In this document: in pieces, positions 1 through 5,032 of the stretch
How the letters are laid out: each line of letters opens with the position of its first letter
How positions within the stretch are numbered: the first letter of the stretch is position 1
Source of the DNA: SFTH01 sp963643985
Lineage (GTDB): Bacteria > Bacillota > Clostridia > Christensenellales > Aristaeellaceae
Length of the DNA: 5,032 nucleotides
Assembly: GCA_963643985.1 (NCBI GenBank)
Contig: CAVINP010000131.1
Span: forward strand, 1-5,032
Direction: 5' to 3'
Program-made: the position numbers and the translations under genes
Notes under the pieces: generated by a model
Database searches by the model: none
Seen by the model: the letters and a program-made list of their open reading frames with translations, nothing else
Told to the model about the DNA's origin: nothing

Positions 1-79
1 CCTGAAAGAAAGGGCGATTGTTGTTGAAGCGTATCGCCATGAAAAATTCAAACGTTTCGTTGCTGTAGCCCTGAAACAC
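1..79 (-). CDS. DUF2461 family protein, N-terminal part (cut by window edge)
   Basis: Only the first 26 codons are present. Read leftward from GTG at 79, they give (M)FQGYSNETFEFFMAIRFN followed by NNRPFFQ. The opening F-x-G-[YF]-S-x-E-T and the R-F-N-N-N-x-x-[FW]-F pattern match the start of DUF2461 (TIGR02453) proteins as I remember the family. These are soluble proteins of about 220 residues with no settled biochemical role. GTG is chosen because it puts the conserved F-x-G-Y motif at residues 2-5; the next in-frame ATG (38-40) would delete it. The purine-rich stretch just upstream (GGACGGGAA on the minus strand) can serve as ribosome site. The gene starts three bases after the stop of the membrane protein, in the same frame, so it is very likely cotranscribed and perhaps translationally coupled. 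The family call rests on a short stretch, but the motif is distinctive. Confidence 0.72.
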   Translation of the reverse strand, partial: MFQGYSNETFEFFMAIRFNNNRPFFQ

Positions 80-82
80 GTC

Positions 83-1633
83 TTATTCCCGTCCTTTGTC
101 CTTGCGCTTGCGCAGCCGCTCTACTGCACGCAGTTGTTTTTCCAGTCTGGCCTTGTGTGAGGCAATCAGCAGCAGTACGATCAGCGCCAGCAGCACCACG
201 CAGCCGGCAATCAGCAGTACGGCAAAGGTCGAACTGCCCGCGATCTTGATGCTGTTGCCGGAAAACTCGATCAGTCCCGGCGCCGCGCCCTCGGGCAGCA
301 CGCCGTCCGAGGCGATGGTCACCTCTGCGGTGGCCGTATTCGCCGTTCGGGTCGTTCCGTCCTGCGTCACGTAGCTCAGGGAGAAGGTATACGCGCTGTC
401 CTCGTCCACGTGCATCACGAAATCGCGCTCGATCGTGCCGTCTGCGGGCAGCACCACAAACTCGCGCAGCACGCCCTGCGTTTCCTCGCTCAGGGACAGG
501 TTCTTCGCGCTCTCGCCGCCGCTGTTGGTGATCGTTACGTGTATGCGTACATCGCCGCTGCGGCGTATGCGCGGGGTGAGCGCCTCGGCCGTCATCGAAA
601 CATTCGCCTCGGGGATGTTCTCGCGCTGCGGCAGCGTGGCCACATTGCCCAGGATGTTCACCTCATGCCCCGCATCGTCCGTGCCCGTCACGCGCCAGCA
701 GAAGCCCTGTGTGCCGCGAACGGGACAGGAGACGCTGACCTCCACGGGGTCACCGTCTGCTTCCACCGACAGGCCGTCGGCGATCACGCCGCCATAGAAC
801 TCATCGGTGATACGCAGATCGTGATAGCTCACATTGCCGGTGGCGCTGAGCAGCATGACCACGTCCGCCGTGTCGCCAGAGGAGGCTGACCAGGCCGCGC
901 GAAGCAGGCAGTTGAGCTCGCCCTCCGCCAGATAAATATTCACGTCGTCGAGCGTCTGTGTGAGGGTATCCTCGCTGTCTTCCGCGCTGCAGGTCATTTC
1001 TGCATGCGAAGCGGTTTCTTCCGTCACCGTTGCACGGTTGACGAGGGTGCAGCTCTCGCCGATCTCCAGCCGTTCCACGCGTCCGCTGTACGCCCCCAGC
1101 TCGTCCGACACCGTCACGTCCGTCAGGGCGGTGTTGCCGGTGTTTCTGATGACGTAGGTCACGGTCACGCTCTCGCCGGAAGTGACATGTTCGCAGGAGA
1201 GGCTGCGCGTGAACTCCGCCGCAGGTTCGATGACGCTGCGGCGCAGGCTCACCCACACATTGCAGTTGATAAGTGCGTCCGGATTGTCGGGATCACTGTG
1301 GCTGAGTATGCAGCTCACGCCGCCTTCATCCAGCTCTTCGGCGGTAACGCTGTGGGTGCGGCTGATGCGCTGTGTTTCGCCCGCGGCGATGTCTCCTACA
1401 GGCTCGGAAAGCAGTCCGTCCGAGGAGGTGAGCACCACGTCCTTCACGTCCGTATCGCTGCTGTTGACGATGGTGAAATACAGCGTGACCTCGCCCGCCT
1501 CGGTGAGCGCCTCCGGCTGCGAGCGTGCGGTGATCTCAAGTAGCTGCGCCTGTTCGGCCACGGCAAAGCCACCCGTCCCGCAAAGAAGGATGAGCAGCAG
1601 CACAAGGACGCAGAGTATAATATGCCGTGTCAT
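83..1633 (-). CDS. Secreted/surface protein with DUF11/CARDB-like repeats and C-terminal membrane anchor
   Basis: This 516-residue protein has a signal peptide: MTRH, a long hydrophobic run at residues 5-19, and likely cleavage after AVA at 24-26. The Cys at 18 is not in a proper lipobox. Residues 30-440 appear to form about four beta-sandwich repeats. Each carries a strand like VTLYFTIVNSS (49-59), VTVTYVIRNTGN (156-167) or VRIHVTITNSGG (362-373), followed by a D-V-x-[VL]-[TS] strand. This is the usual look of DUF11 or CARDB domains. The third repeat (about 240-335) is the most diverged. A hydrophobic segment at 468-491 is followed by a K/R-rich tail (493-516), so the bulk should lie outside the membrane with the tail in the cytoplasm. 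No catalytic motif is visible; a structural or binding role at the cell surface is inferred. The start is the only in-frame ATG ahead of the signal peptide, although its Shine-Dalgarno is weak: GAGG lies 14 bases upstream. It is the first gene of an operon with the DUF2461 gene and has its own promoter. Confidence 0.85.
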   Translation of the reverse strand: MTRHIILCVLVLLLILLCGTGGFAVAEQAQLLEITARSQPEALTEAGEVTLYFTIVNSSDTDVKDVVLTSSDGLLSEPVGDIAAGETQRISRTHSVTAEELDEGGVSCILSHSDPDNPDALINCNVWVSLRRSVIEPAAEFTRSLSCEHVTSGESVTVTYVIRNTGNTALTDVTVSDELGAYSGRVERLEIGESCTLVNRATVTEETASHAEMTCSAEDSEDTLTQTLDDVNIYLAEGELNCLLRAAWSASSGDTADVVMLLSATGNVSYHDLRITDEFYGGVIADGLSVEADGDPVEVSVSCPVRGTQGFCWRVTGTDDAGHEVNILGNVATLPQRENIPEANVSMTAEALTPRIRRSGDVRIHVTITNSGGESAKNLSLSEETQGVLREFVVLPADGTIERDFVMHVDEDSAYTFSLSYVTQDGTTRTANTATAEVTIASDGVLPEGAAPGLIEFSGNSIKIAGSSTFAVLLIAGCVVLLALIVLLLIASHKARLEKQLRAVERLRKRKDKGRE

Positions 1634-1672
1634 GCAATAAAAGCCAACCTCATTGATATTTCTTCTCTTCTA

Positions 1673-1701
1673 ATTTTATGTCATGACGCGGAATGTGTCA
1701 A
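1673..1701 (-). promoter_or_regulatory. Sigma-A-type promoter of the surface-protein operon
   Basis: On the minus strand a perfect -35 TTGACA (1701-1696) is followed by a 17-base spacer and a -10 TAAAAT (1678-1673). The expected start is near 1666, leaving an untranslated leader of about 33 bases before the ATG at 1633. Its -35 box is 29 bases from the -35 box of the oppositely directed tRNA promoter. Confidence 0.82.
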
Positions 1702-1730
1702 GCAAAAACAATAATTTACAAATTCAGGGC

Positions 1731-1759
1731 TTGATTTTAATGTCGTACAATGGTATAAT
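1731..1759 (+). promoter_or_regulatory. Promoter of the tRNA-Ala gene
   Basis: A -35 TTGATT (1731-1736), a 17-base spacer and a perfect -10 TATAAT (1754-1759) are present, with an extended -10 TGG directly before it (1751-1753). The expected start is about 1766-1769, giving a short precursor leader of some 25 bases before the mature tRNA. This is a strong promoter, as expected for a stable RNA gene. Confidence 0.85.
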
Positions 1760-1768
1760 ATTTCTTGC

Positions 1769-1786
1769 AGTTCGGGAAACCGAATT
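1769..1786 (+). other. Leader hairpin with GAAA tetraloop in the pre-tRNA
   Basis: The arms AGTTCGG (1769-1775) and CCGAATT (1780-1786) form a 7-bp stem with one G-U pair, closed by GAAA, a GNRA tetraloop. It sits at or next to the predicted transcript 5' end and finishes 6 bases before the mature tRNA begins. It may protect the 5' end or present the leader for RNase P. The structure is seen; any role is inferred. Confidence 0.5.
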
Positions 1787-1792
1787 GGTTGT

Positions 1793-1868
1793 GGGGCATT
1801 AGCACAGTTGGTAGCGCGCTACATTCGCATTGTAGAGGTCAGCGGTTCGAATCCGCTATGCTCCACCA
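1793..1868 (+). tRNA. tRNA-Ala (anticodon CGC)
   Basis: The full cloverleaf can be read. The acceptor arm is 1793-1799 with 1858-1864, the D arm 1802-1817, and the anticodon stem CTACA/TGTAG (1819-1823, 1831-1835). The 7-base loop has CGC at 1826-1828, which reads codon GCG. The variable loop is AGGTC, and the T arm AGCGG/CCGCT carries a TTCGAAT loop. The discriminator is A1865 and CCA is encoded at 1866-1868. The third acceptor pair is G1795-T1862, the G3:U70 pair that alanyl-tRNA synthetase recognises, which independently supports the alanine call. The D stem has one A-C mismatch (1804/1815). The gene stands alone, with its own promoter and terminator. Confidence 0.97.
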
Positions 1869-1873
1869 CATCG

Positions 1874-1905
1874 CCCGGCAGGCTCAAATGCTTGCCGGGT
1901 TTTTT
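1874..1905 (+). terminator. Intrinsic terminator of the tRNA gene
   Basis: A 10-bp stem, CCCGGCAGGC (1874-1883) with GCTTGCCGGG (1890-1899), includes one G-T pair and a 6-base loop. It is followed directly by six Ts (1900-1905). It starts only 5 bases after the tRNA CCA end, so the transcript is a short monocistronic tRNA precursor. Confidence 0.93.
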
Positions 1906-2203
1906 CTGTCTTATCGGAGAAAACGGATGAATATATGAAGTCGGAAAGCAAACATCCGCCGGTGAAACAGCTGTCAATCTGCGGCCGGGTGGCCGAGCAC
2001 AAGAGCGAGACGGTGCGCCTGCACGGCGGGGACGAGAGCGAGATACTCTCTGCGCTGAATGATGGGCAGCGCGACGCAGGAAACCAAAGTTTTCGTGTCG
2101 TCTGGTTGCCGCTGCGTGAAGGCGCAGTGCGGCGGGTGCGTAAGAGCGGTGGTGGGGTTGGTCAATCCCCCAGGTTTCCGTAAAGAACCAAATTAATCGA
2201 TAA
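1906..2203. other. Unassigned stretch between the tRNA terminator and the ABC operon terminator
   Basis: I recognise no gene in these roughly 300 bases. The plus strand has an 82-codon open frame (1935-2183, MKSESKHPPVKQL...) without a well-placed Shine-Dalgarno; GGAG lies 15 bases upstream. Third codon positions in this frame are GC-rich only up to about 2057. After that a different plus frame (ATG ATG at 2059/2062, stop at 2194-2196) has the GC-rich third positions and encodes a Cys-rich stretch, GCRCVKAQCGGC. This frame switch could mean a decayed, frameshifted gene. The stretch also holds clear hairpins: 1982-1995 (CGGCC/GGCCG), 2052-2072 (GCGCTG/CAGCGC), 2079-2110 (8 bp, one mismatch) and 2108-2133 (9 bp with a two-base bulge). 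The last two are mutually exclusive. A structured RNA is therefore also possible. No promoter is evident. Confidence 0.45.
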
Positions 2204-2241
2204 AATGCTCCCCCGGTCGATCGGAAGGCCGGGGGAGCATT
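2204..2241 (-). terminator. Terminator of the sugar ABC operon
   Basis: A perfect 13-bp stem joins AATGCTCCCCCGG (2204-2216) and CCGGGGGAGCATT (2229-2241) with a 12-base loop. It lies 17 bases beyond the permease stop. On the minus strand the stem runs into ATTTTAT, a short T run, so it should end the transporter transcript. On the plus strand the following bases are TCTTT, so weak two-way function is possible. Confidence 0.82.
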
Positions 2242-2258
2242 CTCTTTGGATTGAAAAT

Positions 2259-3215
2259 TTACTTGACTTTCTTCTGGCCGCGGATGAAGTCGACATAGAC
2301 CGCGCCCAGTATGACGCCGCCCTTGACGATGTACTGCCAGTCGGAGTTGACACCCATCAGGTTCAGGCCGTTGTTGAGGATACCGATGATCAGCGCACCG
2401 ATCAGCGTGCCGCCGAGTTTGCCCGAGCCGCCTGCCATGGACGTGCCGCCGATGATGACGGCCGCGATGGCATCGTTCTCCGCGCCGTCGCCGGAGGTGC
2501 AGGTGCCGGAGTAGAGTCGGGACGCAATGGTGATGCCCGCCAGACCCGCAAACAGGCCGGAGATGGTGTGCACGATGAACTTGACCTTCACGGTGTCAAT
2601 GCCCGAGAACCTGGCAGCAGTGGAGTTGCCGCCGACCGCGTAGATGTGGCGGCCGATGCGCGTGCGGTTGAGGAAGAGCAGACTGAGCACGAACACAATC
2701 AGCATGGTGATGACCGGAGTGGGGATGCCTGCCACATAACCTGCACCCAGGAACTTCCATGCATCAGTCATGCAGCGGATGGGCTTGCCCTGAGAGAATA
2801 CGTAGGCGATGCCCTTGGCAACGTTCTGGGAGGCCAGCGTTACGATGAAGGGCGGGATGGTGGTCTTGGAGATCACGATGCCGTTGAACATGCCGAAGAC
2901 TGCGCCGGAGGCCAGGCCGACCAGTATGCCGACGATCTCGGGCATGCCGCCCCAGACCACGGCACCTGCGCCCAGACAGCCGGACATGGCGATGATGGAG
3001 CCGACGGACAGGTCAATGCCGCCCAGCAGTATGCACATGGTCATGCCGCAGGCCAGCATCACATTGGGTGCGGACTGGCGCAATACGTTAAAGATATTCT
3101 TGACGGTGGGGAAGGTGGTGCGGGTTCTGGGCCAGATGCACAGAAACGCGATCATGATCAGAAGGGCGATCAGTATGCCCAGATTTTCCTTAAAGTACCG
3201 CTTTACCGCTTTCAT
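2259..3215 (-). CDS. Sugar ABC transporter permease (RbsC-like, CUT2 family)
   Basis: This 318-residue integral membrane protein is the pore subunit of a ribose/galactose-type importer; two copies would sit with the double-ATPase subunit. Hydrophobic segments cover most of the chain, starting at about residues 12-28. The family motif GIDLSVGS is at 66-73. The long loop ENDAIAAVIIGGTSMAGG (246-263), which contacts the ATPase, is present, as is the typical C-terminal run LIGALIIGILNNGLNLMGV (271-289). Length and motifs fit RbsC; compared with MglC it has GIDLSVGS rather than the MglC variant. The start is the ATG at 3215 because an AGGAGG lies 8 bases upstream. An in-frame start at 3248 would add 11 residues with no such site. 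The start lies 26 bases inside the ATPase gene, suggesting coupled translation. The exact sugar cannot be read from the permease. Confidence 0.95.
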   Translation of the reverse strand: MKAVKRYFKENLGILIALLIMIAFLCIWPRTRTTFPTVKNIFNVLRQSAPNVMLACGMTMCILLGGIDLSVGSIIAMSGCLGAGAVVWGGMPEIVGILVGLASGAVFGMFNGIVISKTTIPPFIVTLASQNVAKGIAYVFSQGKPIRCMTDAWKFLGAGYVAGIPTPVITMLIVFVLSLLFLNRTRIGRHIYAVGGNSTAARFSGIDTVKVKFIVHTISGLFAGLAGITIASRLYSGTCTSGDGAENDAIAAVIIGGTSMAGGSGKLGGTLIGALIIGILNNGLNLMGVNSDWQYIVKGGVILGAVYVDFIRGQKKVK

Positions 3216-4731
3216 AGTTCTTTCCTCCTGCATTTTCAAGGGTCGCAAGCTTCATGATGGCTTCCTGACTGAGGTCCTCATCGTAGCTGATGCAGCCGGT
3301 CAGTTTGCCGTCACACATCACGTACACGCGGTCGCTCATGTTGATGATCTCCGGCAGTTCCGAGGAGATCATGATGATGGACACACCCTGCTTGGTCAGT
3401 TCGTTCATGATCTCGTATATCTCTGCCTTCGCACCGACATCGACGCCGCGCGTCGGCTCGTCCAGTATCAGTATGTGCGGATTGGTGGCCAGCCAACGGC
3501 CGATCATGACCTTCTGCTGGTTGCCGCCGGAAAGGTTGGCGACCGCCTGCTCCTGGCTCGGCGTGCGCGTGTGCATCTTGTCGATGAATTCCTGCGTGAT
3601 CTCCGCTTCCCTGCGACGGTTGACGTGCAGATGGCTGATAAACTGCTCCAGCACCTCGATGGTGGAATTGAAGCACACGCTCTGCTGATGGTAGAGGCCC
3701 TCGACCTTGCGGTTTTCGGGGATCATGGCGATGCCGTACTTCATGGCCTCGACGGGGTTCTTGATCCTGACGGACTTGCCGTCGATGTTGATCTCGCCCG
3801 TCGCGCCCGGCGTCAGTCCAAAGAGGCAATGCATGGTCTCCGAGCGCCCCGCGCCGACCAGACCCGCAAAGCCCACGATTTCACCCTTGTGCAGTTCGAA
3901 GGAGACATCCTTTACGCGCTGATATTTTTTCTTGTTGTCGTTGAGGTTGACGCATTTGAGCACCACTTCATCGCTCTTGACGTGGTCACGGGTGTAGTAC
4001 TGATCCAGCTCGCGGCCAACCATCATGGAGATCAGTTCGTCCTTGGGTGTGGTGCTGACCTCGCGCGTGCCGACATACATGCCGTCGCGCAGCACGGTCA
4101 CGCGGTCGCAGACCTCGTTGAGCTCGCTCATCTTGTGGCTGATGTAAATGATGCCGACGCCGTTCCCGGCCAGATTGCGCATGATTTCAAACAGATGCTC
4201 AACCTCGCGGTCGGAAATGGAGGAGGTCGGCTCGTCCATGACCAGTATATGGCAATTAAAGGAAATGGCCTTCACGATCTCGACCATCTGCTGCTGGGCA
4301 ATGCTCAGATCGCCCACGAGTGTTTCGGCCTGTATGCCCAGATCAAACTGATCCAGTACGGCCTGTGCGTCCTTGGCCATCTTCTTGAAGTCAACGCCGA
4401 ATTTGCCCATGGGTTCGCGCCCCAGAAAGATGTTCTCAGCCACCGTCATGTGCGGCACCAGCACCAGTTCCTGATGGATAATGGAAATGCCGCTGTCACG
4501 CGCAGCGTTGACGCCGGTGATCGCCACTTCTTTACCGTCAATAAAAATCTGACCCGCTTCCGGGATGTAAATGCCGCCCAGAACCTTGATCAGCGTGGAT
4601 TTGCCCGCGCCGTTTTCACCCAGCAGCGCATGGATTTCGCCCGCTTTCAGTTGAAAATCCACGTTCTGCAGCGCCTTGACGCCCGGAAACGACTTGCAGA
4701 TGCCTTTCATCTCGAGCAAGTACTCGCTCAC
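3190..4731 (-). CDS. Sugar ABC transporter ATP-binding protein (MglA/RbsA-like, two nucleotide-binding domains)
   Basis: This 513-residue cytoplasmic ATPase energises a CUT2-class monosaccharide importer. Domain 1 has Walker A GENGAGKST (38-46), Q-loop Gln87, a degenerate signature LSIAQQQ (142-148), Walker B ILVMDEP (162-168) and switch His199. Domain 2 has a Walker A with Arg in place of Lys (GLVGAGRSE, 290-298), an intact signature LSGGNQQK (400-407) and Walker B LILDEP (421-426). Its switch His is replaced by Ser457 (ISSELPE). An inactive second site of this kind is normal for RbsA/MglA proteins. The opening EYLLEMKGICKSFPGVKAL and the ending IMKLATLEN resemble MglA more than RbsA, hinting at galactose or a related sugar, but this is not proof. 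The start is GTG at 4731, with GGTGA (4743-4739) 7 bases upstream; ATG at 4710 would lose seven residues. The permease gene overlaps its end. The binding protein is not in the window. Confidence 0.95.
   Translation of the reverse strand: MSEYLLEMKGICKSFPGVKALQNVDFQLKAGEIHALLGENGAGKSTLIKVLGGIYIPEAGQIFIDGKEVAITGVNAARDSGISIIHQELVLVPHMTVAENIFLGREPMGKFGVDFKKMAKDAQAVLDQFDLGIQAETLVGDLSIAQQQMVEIVKAISFNCHILVMDEPTSSISDREVEHLFEIMRNLAGNGVGIIYISHKMSELNEVCDRVTVLRDGMYVGTREVSTTPKDELISMMVGRELDQYYTRDHVKSDEVVLKCVNLNDNKKKYQRVKDVSFELHKGEIVGFAGLVGAGRSETMHCLFGLTPGATGEINIDGKSVRIKNPVEAMKYGIAMIPENRKVEGLYHQQSVCFNSTIEVLEQFISHLHVNRRREAEITQEFIDKMHTRTPSQEQAVANLSGGNQQKVMIGRWLATNPHILILDEPTRGVDVGAKAEIYEIMNELTKQGVSIIMISSELPEIINMSDRVYVMCDGKLTGCISYDEDLSQEAIMKLATLENAGGKNYESGKAVL
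3216..3229 (-). promoter_or_regulatory. Ribosome binding site deciding the permease start
   Basis: On the minus strand AGGAGG (3229-3224) lies 8 bases before the ATG at 3215. It is embedded in the last codons of the ATPase gene. It favours the 318-residue permease over the 11-residue longer reading. Confidence 0.85.
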
Positions 4732-4793
4732 TTTCTCTTCACCACCGTTTCTTTCTTCTGCATATGAGCAGTCATCGCACTGCGTACGATCTG

Positions 4794-4829
4794 AAAAAGG
4801 GGCTTTATCTCCGATGACAAAGCCTCTTT
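4794..4829 (-). terminator. Terminator-like hairpin upstream of the ATPase gene (possible attenuator)
   Basis: On the minus strand AAAGAGGCTTT (4829-4819) pairs with AAAGCCCCTTT (4806-4796), 11 bp with one G-T pair and a 12-base loop. The stem runs into a CTTTTTC tail, so it has the form of an intrinsic terminator. It is 63 bases before the ATPase start, and I see no good promoter between them. The simplest reading is that transcripts from a gene further right, possibly the binding-protein gene, are partly stopped here. That reading is inference. Confidence 0.72.
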
Positions 4830-4843
4830 CTCAAATCGCAAAT

Positions 4844-4871
4844 TGCCGGCGTTTCGGCCGAAACGCCGGCA
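4844..4871. repeat. Perfect 28-bp palindrome
   Basis: TGCCGGCGTTTC (4844-4855), GGCC at the centre, and GAAACGCCGGCA (4860-4871) form a perfect 28-bp palindrome. As RNA it would be a 12-bp stem with a 4-base loop. No T run follows on either strand, so it is not a standard intrinsic terminator. It could be an operator for a dimeric regulator or an mRNA-stabilising hairpin between operon genes. The palindrome is directly visible; its role is unknown. Confidence 0.75.
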
Positions 4872-4907
4872 GTCACAGATTTACTTATTTAGGGATCCCC
4901 TGATTAA

Positions 4908-5032
4908 TTCGGCGGCGAATCTGAGCGTGCCTTTCGCCCACCTACATCCTGCAAAAACCTCGATTTACATCCAGTAAACCTTCGATTTTTGCAGTCGTAG
5001 GTGGACACGCACTGAAGACTCGGCTTTGCCGA
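4908..5032. repeat. Long imperfect inverted repeat, possible MITE- or REP-like element (may continue past the edge)
   Basis: The core hairpin spans 4938-5004. CCACCTAC (4938-4945) pairs with GTAGGTGG (4997-5004), CTGCAAAAA (4949-4957) with TTTTTGCAG (4986-4994), TCGA (4960-4963) with TCGA (4982-4985), and TTTAC (4964-4968) with GTAAA (4974-4978). The tip is a 5-base loop. Outside the core, GCGTG (4925-4929) pairs with CACGC (5006-5010), and TTCGGCGGCGA at the left resembles the complement of the right end, where TCGGC-TTT-GCCGA is itself a hairpin. There is no open frame on the minus strand here. The shape suits a non-coding mobile or repetitive palindromic element, but copy number cannot be seen from one window. 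Confidence 0.6.

Noticed and set aside
410..1543. Several plus-strand open frames opposite the surface-protein gene
   Set aside because: They lie antisense to a gene with a clear signal peptide, repeats and anchor, and show no domain features of their own.
83..1633. Lipoprotein signal peptide at Cys18
   Set aside because: The residues before it (ILL-C) lack the small residue needed at -1, and a normal signal peptidase I site (AVA) follows at 24-26.
1974..2165. 63-codon minus-strand open frame starting with TTG
   Set aside because: It has moderately GC-rich third positions but no family resemblance and a weak start, and it could equally be a by-product of the GC bias here.
1935..2183. 82-codon plus-strand open frame after the tRNA
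   Set aside because: There is no recognisable domain, no well-spaced ribosome site and no promoter, and the coding-like GC signal leaves this frame near 2057. I keep it only as part of the unassigned stretch, not as a gene.
1906..2203. RNase P RNA, tmRNA, SRP RNA or a known riboswitch
   Set aside because: I looked for landmark motifs such as the RNase P GAGGAAAGTCC block, the SRP GGAAG loop and common riboswitch cores, and found none convincing.
2809..4767. Very long plus-strand open frame opposite the ABC genes
   Set aside because: It is His/Asp/Ala/Val-rich translation antiparallel to clearly real ABC ATPase and permease genes, a common artefact in GC-rich DNA.
4908..5032. CRISPR array
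   Set aside because: The repeated blocks form an inverted repeat with one axis of symmetry, not regularly spaced identical direct repeats with unique spacers.

Overview
The window looks like chromosomal DNA of a moderately GC-rich Gram-positive bacterium, probably a gut-type Clostridia. The reasons are strong TTGACA/TATAAT-type promoters, good Shine-Dalgarno sites, a tRNA gene with an encoded CCA end, and short hairpin-plus-T-run terminators. The taxon is inference only; nothing here names a species.

Left part (1-1701, minus strand): a two-gene operon read toward the left edge. A near-consensus promoter (1673-1701) drives a 516-residue secreted or surface protein with a signal peptide, several DUF11/CARDB-like beta-sandwich repeats, a C-terminal membrane anchor and a short basic cytoplasmic tail. 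Three bases after its stop, a DUF2461-family gene begins with GTG and runs off the window.

Middle (1731-2203): a divergent promoter drives a single tRNA-Ala(CGC) gene, preceded by a short GAAA-capped leader hairpin and followed at once by an intrinsic terminator. Then come about 300 bases with no convincing gene. They hold several GC-rich hairpins and one weak 82-codon open frame.

Right part (2204-5032, minus strand): the two inner components of a sugar ABC importer of the ribose/galactose (CUT2) class. A double-ATPase subunit (MglA/RbsA-like) is followed by an RbsC-like permease, overlapping by 26 bases, and then a 13-bp terminator stem. The substrate-binding protein is not in the window. 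Upstream of the ATPase lie a minus-strand terminator-like hairpin, a perfect 28-bp palindrome and a roughly 125-bp imperfect inverted repeat at the right edge. This could be the spacer between a binding-protein gene outside the window and the ATPase/permease pair, where partial termination would give more binding protein than transporter.

No clearly new multi-gene system is visible. The parts most worth a second look are the inverted-repeat element at the right edge, the perfect palindrome, the unexplained stretch after the tRNA, and the pairing of a repeat-rich surface protein with DUF2461.
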